Assembly: GCF_018139145.2 (NCBI RefSeq)
Contig: NC_059486.1
Span: 10,602,001-10,666,000 of the forward strand
DNA length: 64,000 nucleotides
Origin: Gymnogyps californianus
Lineage: Eukaryota; Chordata; Aves; Accipitriformes; Cathartidae
Direction of reading: 5' to 3'
The notes beneath the pieces are model-generated. The model made no database searches and had not been told where the DNA came from. It saw only the letters and a list, made by a program, of their open reading frames with translations. Each line of letters starts with the position of its first letter. Within the stretch, counting starts at the first letter, position 1. The position numbers and the translations under genes were made by a program. This document shows, one piece after another, positions 1 through 12,110 of this stretch.

Positions 1-683
1 TCTGACAAAAATCATAAGAGAAAGAACTGTAGTTCAATAAAAAAAAATACTGCTATACTTAACCTACCTCTGCTTTCTAAGGTTAATAAATCCAGAACAA
101 GGGTAGAATTAATTTGAAGATCTAGCATATAAAATTGGGTAAGTTGTTAAAATGAAAGTTCGGAAAAAGTCCTAAGAGAGAGCTACAGAGAGACAAGGAG
201 AGAACATAGGTGCAGCTTATCTCTTTTGGGCAATAAATGTTGTATTTAATGATCTCCAGTGCAGTGCCAATTAAAATTGTAGAATTGCAAGGTATTTGAC
301 ATTTAAGGGGGTAGTAAAAAAAAAAAAGCAAACTAGTTGTTTGGAGAGAAATGCTTTTAAATGGACAAGCTTTTTGATAGCTGGCTTTGTACATGAATAA
401 AATAATTTACTTCATGTGAGTTTTTTTTTGTAATGAGTGCTTTCCGTTAGAACTATGAAATATGTAGTGAGCATGCCTGTTACACCACGATCTCTAGTAG
501 CATCACCATTCTCCTAACTGACAAAATTCCACAAATTAAAGATATGGTAAGGTAGGCTTTTTAGGGGTCTATGCAATTGTTTTTGTTGAAGCCTGTGGAG
601 CCCAAAAGCCTTCTGAGCTTAATCTCTTTTTTACCTTCTGAACAGCATGATCATGAGATTTCATTAAGGATACATGCATGAGA

Positions 684-732
684 ACATATATATATATGTT
701 TTTATGTTTATATATTTGAGAGAGAGAGAGAA
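684..732. repeat. TA/GA simple repeat
   Basis: A short TA alternation at about 686-697 is followed by an AT-rich spacer and a GA alternation at about 718-731. It is a low-complexity tract with no evident function. Confidence 0.75.
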
Positions 733-3700
733 TTTTATACACATTTATATAGATAATATTATATCTATAAATACACATGCAGGTAATATTGTGTATGTTT
801 AAAATCCACAGTATAAGATTTGTTGATTTACTTCCCAGTGTTATTAAAAATTTAACCATGTCTCCAGCTGAGACACTTTGTCATTTTGAGAGCAATGTAA
901 ATGTTAATAATTAAAAGCAATTAAAAAGTGTGTTAAAAGTCATGTAATTTTTATAGGCTGGCTGACTGAATAATGGATGCCTCCTAGATTTTCTAGAGTG
1001 CTAAAGCATTATTAAACAAAGCCTTCTCCCATCCTAGAAGTCCTGTAGAAATGAAATAACCTATTTTGTCAATTTGGGAATCCAGCTGAGGTTTTGGAGT
1101 GAAATTATAAATTATGATCCCTGATGAGTCCCATAATCACTATACTGTGGACTACTCTGAAGGAGCTTTTTCTTTCCGTGAATTCAGATGTACAGGATTC
1201 CAAGTGACAGGTCAAATAAAAGGAATATGTGTAAAAAAACCATCCTGAATATGCTAAATTTTATGTATTCTGTAGTGACCATAAAGCCTACACAGTAACC
1301 ACATTTTACAGGGCTCAGTGCTCAGAAGTAAATAAATTTCTAGCAAAGAGGAAATTTTGACCTCTCTTTCTGAAAGAATGATGAAAGACCTAAGAAAACA
1401 AAATGCCTCCTCCCTTCTCTTTTTCTCAAAATAAATGAGTAAATAAAAAAGCCATAGCTGCACGATTGGGTCAAGAGAAATTTACACAAGAATAACAGAA
1501 TTATTGTGTGGGTCAAGATAGTGGTAGCAGACAGCAGTCCAACCAGAAGTTTAAAGTCAGTATTTCTTGATTGCACTGGTGTTTCATATGGCTAAGCCTT
1601 TCGGCATATAGTTTAAGCATAGGCTTTGTGTGAGCCTTAGGTATGTAATCTTTTTACATTTCCTTGAAATCACTGTATGAAGGGTACGATATAGGATATA
1701 AGTGCTTCTTACTGCTTGTCTGTTACATCACTGTCTGGCACCACTGTGTCTTACAATGAATCTGTGCCCAAGAACCATTAAGCCATGTTCCAAAGAGAAA
1801 CTCTTAGCTATCACAACAGGTTTTTCCCTAAAACCTTTCTGTCTCAGTGCTGCATATTTACTACAGTTGCTTGGTTCAAAGAACTGAACAGGACAGCAGG
1901 CTGCAGTACCACCCATACTAAGGTTAGCACTTTAATCCTGGATTTCCCGTATTGTAAATGTTCTCCAAGCACATTGACATCAGTTCCAGAACCAACATGC
2001 AGCCTGCCACTGCACTGCATCCAAAGTTTTATAAAAACGTGAATTCTACGTTATTTACTACTGCAGATATTTTCTAAAATTTCAGATTCTTGAAGCAGTT
2101 TTTGAGTAAGAATGAGACAGCTTCTCTAGGACAGAAGGAAATTGGGCTTCTCTGATAAGGAAGAACAGGTGACCTGATGTGTGGCTTATGCATTTCTGTT
2201 GTATGTGAGTTCATATAGCTGTGCAAAAGTCTTCTTCAGATTAGGTTTGTAAGCAGCAATGTTGTCACAAGTATCAATGGCAAAGCACTGACACTCTAAC
2301 AATTTCCAGAAAGTGATGTTAAATAGCAGCACTGATCAATCAGTAAGAGTAGTTTCACTGAGCATACAGATCGATGATTTACCATGTTCTTGGTTTACAT
2401 GGCCACTGTCTTATGAAGTATCACTGGAGTTGGATTGTGCCAGGCTGTAATTGCTTCTGTTATTCCAAATGAATAAAAAATCACTTGGTAGTCACCATTT
2501 GTGGAAGGCAATTGGAAAAGAAAGAGCATTTATTCTGATTTTCTGAACAGAATTGTTTAAAAGAGTTCTGTGGCCCATTCTCCTCCACTGCTCCTACAGT
2601 CTCATTGGTTTTAGAGGATATACGCTGGGGAAGGGCCTTTGGGCTCATACCTTTCTGTGTACTTTCTTTGTGGTGGTGGGAGAGGACTCAAAGATCTCTA
2701 CTGGTCTGGGCAGTAATTTGAAAAAACAGAGTTAATATAAAGGAGAGAGTTGATTCTTTCTGAATTATTTCAGGCCTCTGAACCAACCACGTATTTATTC
2801 TATTGAAACCTCATCTTGTTCATTTAAGTAGGCTATTTTATATTTTGCAATGCAGCTAAGCATTACCTTGAAAGAGAAAAATATTCTCTTAGCTCCTCAC
2901 TTACCAAAGGGAAATGATGGAAATTAGTTCAGAAATCTGCCTGGATTTCTTCATGTCCTTGCAATGTCTGCATGCCATGTAAATTCTGTCTGCTTTTATG
3001 TCTGCAATGAAACCATTGCCAGGCTCAGAGCTAGAGACTTGTAGATCATGATTTAGAGAACAGAAAAATTTGGTGAATCAAATGCTTGACTTTGCTAGTT
3101 ATTTTCTGTGAACTGCAATTTATGTGTTTCTCCTTGGCAGATAACTGAGGGGAAAAAACTACTTTTGCAAAACATCACCAATACAGAATATTACTATGAG
3201 TTTTCCCTACCCCACTCCCCTTTGCTGCTGTATCAGTGGGGGGTTTTTGTTTGTTTTGTGGGCTTTTTTAACTTCAATTTTGGAATTTAATTTCAGTTCT
3301 GTTTCTTGGATTCTAGCCTTGTGAGTGCGTCTTCTTGTCACATGAACCAAATTAGATTGACAGATGAGCTGGGACATACACTTTACAAGATCTCAACTAC
3401 TCAGATTCTGGAAATAATTTTCCTGAAATAGGACTGTGTCCTTATCTATAAAATGAATAAGACTGCAGTCCTCTCATGTAACAGCATTTTTAGCACATTA
3501 CCATATAATTAAGTTTAAAACCAAGACAACCCCTCAAGTGTGACTGGGAAATCTCTACCTCTGGGAAAAAGTAGCACCATATTTAGTAAGCTAAAAAGAA
3601 TAGTTGGGAAGGCACTGTAAAAATTTTGTTAAACCAGGTTTAAGTAGCTGAACACCATGGGGTGTTAGCTAGGCGTGGTATTTTATCTAATATTATAGGG

Positions 3701-6700
3701 AGTGAAGCCCTTTTTTTTCAGGGTTAATATTAACCACTTGAAACCACTCAGGATTTTAATCTTGCTATCTTGGGTGGTGCATAAGAAAGTCATCTGTGCT
3801 TTAGCACACTAGATATTTTTGGACTGCAGTTCCTCTTACAGAAAGCATAGATTTGGTAATGTCAGAATTTTCTGTGAATTCTTGTCAGAAAGAGGAGTTT
3901 GGTAGAGCTAACAACTAAAAAAAAAAAAAAATCCAAAAAAGTGTTTAGTCATTTCAAGTTGACAGTGTTTAGTGAAATTTGATGATGTTTGAGTTCAGTG
4001 CAAATTTCATTTGCAGATTCTGATTTATACACTTCTGATTTATTTAAAGTAACAGATGTACAATGGTCAATACTGAAGAAAAATATGATGATGCCTTTGA
4101 AGAAAAGCAGAAGTTTTTTCGAATTTTCATTTTGGCAAATTCAAAACAATTGTTTCAACTTGAATACTAATTAAAAAAATATTCTGAGTTACCTGAAAAT
4201 GTATTTAAAGGCCTTAATTTTGCTTGTATACTGCAAATAGTACACGTGATGTTTTGGGAACCCTGTATTAATGGATACTTGGTACAAAAATTAAATTTAT
4301 TAAAAAAAAAAAAAAGCTCCACAGTTCTAAAATGCTGATGAAATAAGAAGCTACAGAAGCCCTGTAATAATGTGTTTATTATAATTTTCCAAGGCCAAGT
4401 TGCCAACTGTGATCTGTGAATCATTAGAAGTCGTCTGGGCATGTTGCTGATTTCCCCATCTGGTTTCCATCAGTCGTGTCCTTCTCCAAACTTCATAGTT
4501 CTAAGAGCATCTGTCAATGAAGGAGAAGGGAGCTTGTGTGCCAGCCAGCAGTTGCAGAGATCGGATCCAACTGTGAATTGGATGATCACGAAGAAGCCAG
4601 AGGGTAGTGGTGGGGTGTTCCACGCAATAGCAAATGAATGAGTAGGTTTCTGTAAGAGAATGGTGGTTCACCCTATGGGAAAGTGTCGCTTGCCCATAGT
4701 CTCAGCCCATTAATGGGAATGAAAGACACAGACATTTGATAGGAATGACTACTATGTATAACTAGATTGCACTGTAAGTGGTGCCTTAGAAGAAATGGAG
4801 AGTGTTCATTTTTTTTCAGTTGCAAACATCAAGTTAGTGAATAAAAGTGAGACAGTTATTTCTGCTAGTGAACAACAGCTTTAATATTTTTTCTTCCCAT
4901 TTTCTTCCCCCACAATTCCTGTTTTGAATCTTTTATTTATAATATGGCAATAAAAGTTCTCAAACAGGTTTGATTCAAGTGACATTAATGTTTCCCACCC
5001 TGCAAATGCCTCTTCTGTTTCCTAAGCAGGCTAAAAAATCAGAGCCTGGGTTGAGCTGTTAGAACACATGCAGAGATCTGTGAAGAAAAATTAGCCTTCC
5101 TCACAGACTACAAGAATAGTGAAAAGAAGAATAATGATGAAAGCTATGGCTGAACAAAACAAATTATTTTTAGAAGCCCTGTTCTCTTAGCTTACCCAGT
5201 TGAAAAGAGAAGCCATTCTGTGCCTATGTATCTGCCTGTCACTGTATAGTGTAAACACACTGAGTATGTGTAATAAAGCTTTTTCAGAAGAATAGGAAAA
5301 TCCCTCTATTACTCTTACACTATCTGTTCTTTTGAAGAGTCACTGTTTAAAGAGCAGTGAATTTTAGGTCACAGTGACCTACCCTTCTTCACAGGTTTAG
5401 AAATGGTCGTTTCTTTGTTACAACAGTGTACCAGCACTTTGTTTCTCTGTTTGTGTTTTTGAAAACATAAGAGATTTTGTATCTTTTTTTTAATTTGGAA
5501 GTTGGGGCCATGTTTAAAATGTAACCTCTCTTTTGCATAATCTTCAAAAATCGATCACCATCCTCACCTTTAGATTTTTAGAATACAGGAGGTTTTAAAG
5601 ATCATAAAGATTCTCATTTCTGAGGATTCAGGTAAAGTCTCATGAAAAAATTTCCAAGAACAAAGATGGATGTTTCACTTTTTCTTTCAATACTGAATTC
5701 CTGTGTAGTTTCACTTGTCGAGTCCTCTGCAGTGCCACAATACTGCAGTATGTCAGAAAGACAGTTCTAATGCCCTAGAAATTAAGTTAATAGATCCCAG
5801 GCTACCAGAGATTATTGAGAGCAATAGTGAGGCTTCAAGCTCCGGATTAAACCTCATGGGAGCTATGCGATGTGCCTTGTCTTGCTGGCAAACCGAGAAG
5901 TTATGCCAAATCAGGCTGAGAATCCATCTCAATGCCAAATTCAGTCTATAGGAGGAATCTGTTGTGAATCAGAGAAAGGTTGTCTCATGGATGATTAAGG
6001 TGCAGTCGGTTCCCTGTATGATAGCAATGACCTCTGGTTAGCTGCCCTTCTATCAAGAATTACTAAATCTGCAAATGCTTTTGTCACCTTAATCCTTTGT
6101 GTGTTGCCTCTCAAACACTTTGTATGGAGTAAGAGCTTTCTGATTCTGCTGCTCTTGTGATTATTTATCCCAAGTGAGGCAATATTTGTTACTCTATTAT
6201 TCTTTCCCCTTCTCTCTTTCTCTCTATTTTAGAGTGAATTTCAGTCAGATAAGATTAGAGCCATCCTCCAAAACTGAGGAAGAAAAGAAGAAGTGATTGC
6301 ATTCATCTGGTAGGAAGTTTTAGGCACATACTAATGACCCAATTAAAGATCTTAACTTTTCAGGATTTACTATTTGTAGTGGACTGGGGTTAGTGTAGAT
6401 GAATGACACTTGAATGGTCCTTAGGTAGATCCTAATATAAAAACTTCTTAGTACAGTTAAAAGAAACTCAGGAGCTCAAAACAAAAACAAACAAACAAAA
6501 AAAGCCAAGGCTCAGAAGTCCAGCAGATCCTAAGCCAAAATGGTCTAATACAGTTCTAACTATTTACCCCAGGATTTTCATATCTAAAAATAACCCTTTA
6601 TATATCCCAGTACTGAACAGGAATTTGACAGGTTAACAGTTTTGCCTAGCTATTACAGTTATGGTGGGCACAACATGATTATGTGGTCTTGGGTTGTTTG

Positions 6701-8033
6701 TACATACTGATCCTCTAGTCTACAGTCAGATAACAATGTCGGTAAATTTTGAAAACAGTGAGGACTAAAGCAAAGAGCTTACTTTAAGCTACATAGTATT
6801 ATCTATTTTTTAAACTGAGAAAAAGAGAAAGACTCAGAGGAAGAGAGTTAGGGGTTTCTGTCAAGTTAGTGGCCTGAAGTTTGCAGTGTACTGAATGATT
6901 TCCACTTTCTCTTCTCTACCAAAATGTATGAAAAAAGTGGATAGTTTGGCAAATGAGATGAAATCAACTGCATGCTTCTTTTGGAGGTGCTAATGAAGAG
7001 AGAAATACTCAACATGAAGGTTAAGCCGAAGTGTAATCACATCTCCTTTGTTGAACATATTTTCTTGTATTTATTTCTGACATCTGTTGAATGTCGTAAC
7101 ACAAAATTACGGTGTATAGTGGGTTTTATTTTAATTTGTTCTATGGACCATCTTGGTAATACTCATATTTACATTGGCCATGAACTGAAATGAATTAAAT
7201 TCAAAATGAAAAAAAAATGTAGAATTCTATAAAGGCTTGATCTGTGGTATTTCATAGTTCTGTAGTAATTCTATTTAAGTGAATGCAGTTTCATGATAAA
7301 CAGGAAAGATCAAAGAAGAGATTTTTGATAGATGCTTGTCATATCCTTGATACTTATGTATGGCAATGTGTTGCCTAGGCTTACAAGATCAGATTGTACG
7401 TATATAGTGACACAGACCTACAAGTGATGTACTGCAACGTTTAAAGCTCTGGTCCAACGTAGTAAGAGTTCTCACTAAACGTGTAAATACTACTATTCTA
7501 ATCTGTGGTGACATTTTACTGCCATAGCAGATGATCATCCTTGTAAACAACAGTGAATTTCTGAATCTGCAGGACTCCGCTGGAGACTTGCAGGTTTTCT
7601 TCCATATGTTTGTTAACAGTTTTCCCATGTTCAATGAGAATGCATCAACACCTCAAGAGCAGTAAAAAGCATTTTGCCTTTGAAAACTTGCCCATGTATA
7701 AAGCAGGGTCATGTCTTGCCACTGGCTAGCAAGGTGATTGAATCTGCTGAGGGGATTTATTGTAGGAGACAGGAGCTAGTGTGCATATGCACACCATTAT
7801 GAATAGGACTAAATTCCCTCCCCTTCCCCTAACCAGGCAGTAGTCGAAGGTGACAAAGTACTTTGGGAATTTGCTGTGCTTTCCACAGAGTCTTCTGCTT
7901 ATCACCGGTTGGTGCGACACCCTTCTTTAATTTGTCTGTGATTTCAGTTCACAGACTGGTCTGTGCAGTTTCATTTGGGTTTCACCTTAATTCATTTTGA
8001 ATACTTCTGAAAATTTATTGGAAATTTGGTCTC

Positions 8034-8045
8034 GGGGGGGGGGGG
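8034..8045. repeat. G12 homopolymer
   Basis: Twelve consecutive G on the + strand are followed by a C-rich stretch to about 8085. Homopolymers of this kind are prone to length errors in sequencing. Confidence 0.85.
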
Positions 8046-11000
8046 TTTGTGTCGTCCTCCCCACCCCCTATCCCTCCCCGCCCTCAGCAGGATTGGTGCC
8101 CAGTCCTATGAATGGTAAAACCATAGTTTAAATGTGGAATGTGTCTATCATTCAATCTTTTTTATTCTGTATTAATTCATAGAATATCAAACATGTGAAG
8201 TTAAAACCTGTGTGTGATAAATGCATGTAGACTATTGCTGATACTTTCTTAAAATCAGGAACAATACTAATTAGCTGGTTGGGGATTTGGCAGTGTATTT
8301 GCAACCCACATTGTAGGGCTACTGAAAGAGTAATTTAAATTGGCAGATGGCAAACTATTCTGTTGCCAGTTTGTTTGCTTGGTTGTTCACTCTACTCCCT
8401 TTCAGATTTTAGAAGCTAAGAATTCAGTCCTCTGAAATTCCTGAAATCAAAGACTTAGTGGTCCCAAGATTCAAGTTGGCAAGGAACTGCTCTAGGGCAG
8501 CAGTGTCAGGTAGATTGTATTTAAAACAAGAACCTTTCCTTCCTTTCATTTGCACAAAGAAATTCAAAATGTCAAGGTTTTATTCAGAATTCTAATAAAA
8601 CCACAACTGGGAAAGTGAAAATCCTCCACGAAAAGGGATATTACCCAAGAAAACTGTATAGTTTTATTTGCAAAGCATTTTGTAACTATGAATTGGATGA
8701 CATCTAAGCACTGAATATTGTTATTTTGATTGTGTTGTGATACAGAGCAAGCACCGATGAAAACAGTAAACCGCAACAGTGGAATTGTACAGCTTCATTT
8801 TTTCCAAAGGTTTAGTGCTTGTGTTCACTGAAGTCTGAATTGGTGTTTAAAATGAGGACTTGCCTAGAAGAGATTATTTTTTTAGTGTACATTTCACTGG
8901 ACAGCAAAGCAATTACTTCCTAAATTTAGAAATTATTCTCTACCACATTATAGCAGGATTAGACACATTTTGGCTTTTGAGCAACTTTCAACACACATTT
9001 TGCACATAAGAAGAAATAATGCCATTTGACAATCTGGCAGAGAAAAAATGTTCAAAATTTGGATTGTTTTCCAACATGTCCAGGGAACAGGACAGGGATT
9101 TTCAGGTTTTCTATGGCAGAGATGTAGATTGTCATAACCTTCAGTTTGCCATCTTTACTCTGCAGAGGCATATCATTTCAGTGGGGGCAATTTGGGACCC
9201 TCAGGGAAAACTGCTCTTTCATTTTCTACATGTGGTTCAGCTAGCAATGGTTGAGTTAAGAGACTGAGTTAAGGAGACAGCATTTAACTTAAATCCAGTC
9301 ATTCTCAAAGAAAGAATAAAGTCATGTTAAGTCATTTGGTTAATTATGTAGTTAAAGCCCATTTAAGGTGATATAGTCTTGGCAGCACCAAGACTGAATC
9401 ATGCTGAATTATGCTGAAAACAGTAAAGAAAAGGCCCAGATTCTGATCCTCTGAATCGGGCACGAAAACTGAATACAAAACATGCTGGCAGTGAGTTTCA
9501 TTTCCTCTGTGTAAATAAAGCATCATCTGAGTGTTTGAGGGCCACAGTAGTTTGCATTTGGTCAAGTTCCTAATCAAGTGGCAGTTTCCATTTTGACAAG
9601 GACTGAACAGAATCATAAGTTTGAAGAAATGGAGTTAACAAGCTTCCTTTAGCTGCCGCTTTTTCAGCAGAAAATAGAGAAAGGTAACATGGATTCTCTA
9701 GCTAGTTACAGTGTCAATAAGAGATGTAACTCAAAATTTCTCCCTTGTAGTTCAATTTCACTACGCTTTTCTTTTTTTTAACTACCCTAAGGCTGTATAT
9801 TTTTTCTTCCGACTCATTTTCTGCTTTGTGAAGAGCTTCACAAGTCTGCTAAGCAGAACTAAACTTTGCATAGCTGCATGAAATCTGAAATGCCTGAGTG
9901 AAAGAAATGGATTAAGCAGATAATCTCCTGTCATACTTCAAACAATTTGAAGCATAGGGGTTTAAAAAACAATAATTTTATATGGAGAAATTTTTAAAAA
10001 ATTGAAGGTTATATTCATGACATACTGTCAATAAATAATAATTTTATTTTCTTAAAAGAATTTCAGAGCACTTTAAAACAGTAAAGGAATGTCTTTGCTT
10101 GTAGGCTTGGCCATAGGTAGATTGCTTGTCCATAATGAGGAGAATTTATTCTACATAATTAATATGTAGAATCTAATTCAAATGAATGATACTGATTTAC
10201 TTCTAGTTCTTCTGTTTGTTCTCCACCATTTGCTAGTATTATTTGTGAAAGAAGGAAATATGTGAGGACTTCGTGCCTTCTGCCACACGCTGGGTGTAGT
10301 GCTGTAAAGGGGAAGTAGAAGGGAAAAGAAATCCTCTTTTATGTAAATATCACTTTTGGCCTTCACAAGTTGTTCCAGATCAAATCTTTTCTTTGAGAAT
10401 TAGCCAAAGATAGACAGGAAGAATAATTCTCTGAACTATAATAAGCGTAATCATCAGAAATCAATCTTAAAAATAATTCCCACCATTAAATGTAGCGTAA
10501 ATTGAAGGAGAAGAAAATGTAATTAAATCAGGCATGGGGGAGAAAGCCTGTAACATCTTTTTCCATGGAATTCAATTTAGTGTTAATTCGCTGGAAGCTT
10601 ACAAAATAGAACAGTAAACCACTAATGCAGGGAAAGGATCGCTAATGAGGGGATGTGCAAATTTAGGAGAAAGTCAAAACACTGTCATTGCTGTTGAGGT
10701 AAATGATAAATGCTAGGTCCTGTATTCACATCCTGCACTCTAGAAGGTTTCATGGAGTCTTTCATGGAGGGAGAGAGAAAGCATATGTGTTTCATCTTGC
10801 AGGTAGAGACAGGTGTTTGAATTTTGCCTGTGACATATTTTACAACATAATCGTTGTTAGTTTTTCACAAAATTGTTTTAATTGCAAATTCCATGGTATG
10901 CTTTAACCTGGTAGATATGTGACACTTTTTTTTCTTTGTTTACCACTTGCTGTTTCCCTACCTCTGCCACGAAGAGGTCCTCTTTCCAGTGTTACTTTGC

Positions 11001-12052
11001 TACTGGGTATGTCAGGTCCTTTAAAGACCCATAGTTTTATGTTGCTGAGGTTCACCTGATTTTAAATACATGACTGTAACTGTCCTGTGACCATATATGC
11101 AAGGATAGATCTTCAAATTGATAAAAAGCTCATTTTGGTATTATCTTGAGAGACCTGCCATCTCTGATCATGTTTTTCTTGTCTTGCTTACTTTTTTTAA
11201 GGAAAGTCAGGAGAACATACACAAAAAGGCAATTCACCTATTTCTAGCTTCTGCAAAAATAAATTGTATGACTGACTTGTACAATGCTTACACAAGATTT
11301 TTACACTCACATTAATGGTGCTCGTCTTTGCAAGTAGGAAAACAGTAATTTATTATGAAAATTGAGTTTGCATTCCTAAAAGCAGATTTTATCCCTGATT
11401 TCTATCAGATAGGCTTCACACCAAACTGGCGATAGAGGAGGGAGTGAATTGGCAGGAGTGTCCAAAGTTATCCTTTGATGAGTTGAAAGGTAGGCTGACT
11501 GTCAGAGTAACAGAGACTTGTAAAGAAACAGCAAAATTTTGGTTTCCTTTGGATAAGAAGGATAGGTGATTTCAGAGCTGATCAGCTGCCTGGGTTATCT
11601 TTTGGCAGTCAAAAGATAACACACGTAACAATTCTTTATGTCTAGAATTTTCTTTTTGATTGGCCCAGCAGCGATCTTTAAGTCTAAACTCTGGAATCGG
11701 CAGATTGCTGAATTTCATTGTAGTTGATTTTTGTTTTTCTGAGTGGAGCACGTGTGTGTGTGGATATAGTTTAGCACACATATGCAAACATACATACTCC
11801 TCTCTCCATAACTCACTTTTCTGGGGGAAGGGACTAGTAGTCAGAACATTAAAAAGTGGTCTGTTCAGATTGTAAATGGTACTTTCTGTTACCACTCTAT
11901 GAACTGTGCTGTAGTGGGACAAACTGTGCCCTAGATTACAGTATGAAATAACCTGAAATAAGTGAAGATTACACAGAAGAGTAAAACAGTGCAGACTTTG
12001 GTTTTGTATGTTGAAATTGTCTTCTGTCATGGGTTCTTTCTTTTGTATATAG

Positions 12053-12110
12053 ATAAAAAATCACATCAACATTGTGGAAGAACTTAACTTTTTAGCAACT
12101 GAAAATGCTA
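12053..12110 (+). other. Candidate unassigned exon, coiled-coil-like
   Basis: A pyrimidine-rich tract ends in TATATAG at 12046-12052. It is followed by 58 bases and a strong donor, GTAAGT, at 12111-12116. Only one phase is open, phase 0 at the start, giving IKNHINIVEELNFLATENA plus one base, so the exon would end in phase 1. The composition (heptad-like I/L/V with E and N) would suit the coiled-coil N-terminus of RIM-BP2. It cannot splice directly to the exon at 29178, which needs phase 0, so another exon would be required between them. It may be a chance decoy exon; I do not recognise it from known RIMBP2 isoforms. Confidence 0.25.

Noticed and set aside
5715..5951. Plus-strand open frame containing LPEIIESNSEASSSGLNL, somewhat protein-like
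   Set aside because: No splice signals, no family resemblance, and an antisense frame is also open over the same stretch.
9344..9616. Minus-strand open frame of 90 codons
   Set aside because: No motif and no splice or promoter context. The underlying sequence looks like ordinary non-coding DNA.
11572..12030. Minus-strand open frame of 152 codons, the longest in the window
   Set aside because: No recognisable domain, low-complexity or signal features, and no splice or promoter context. A frame of this length is expected by chance in 64 kb.
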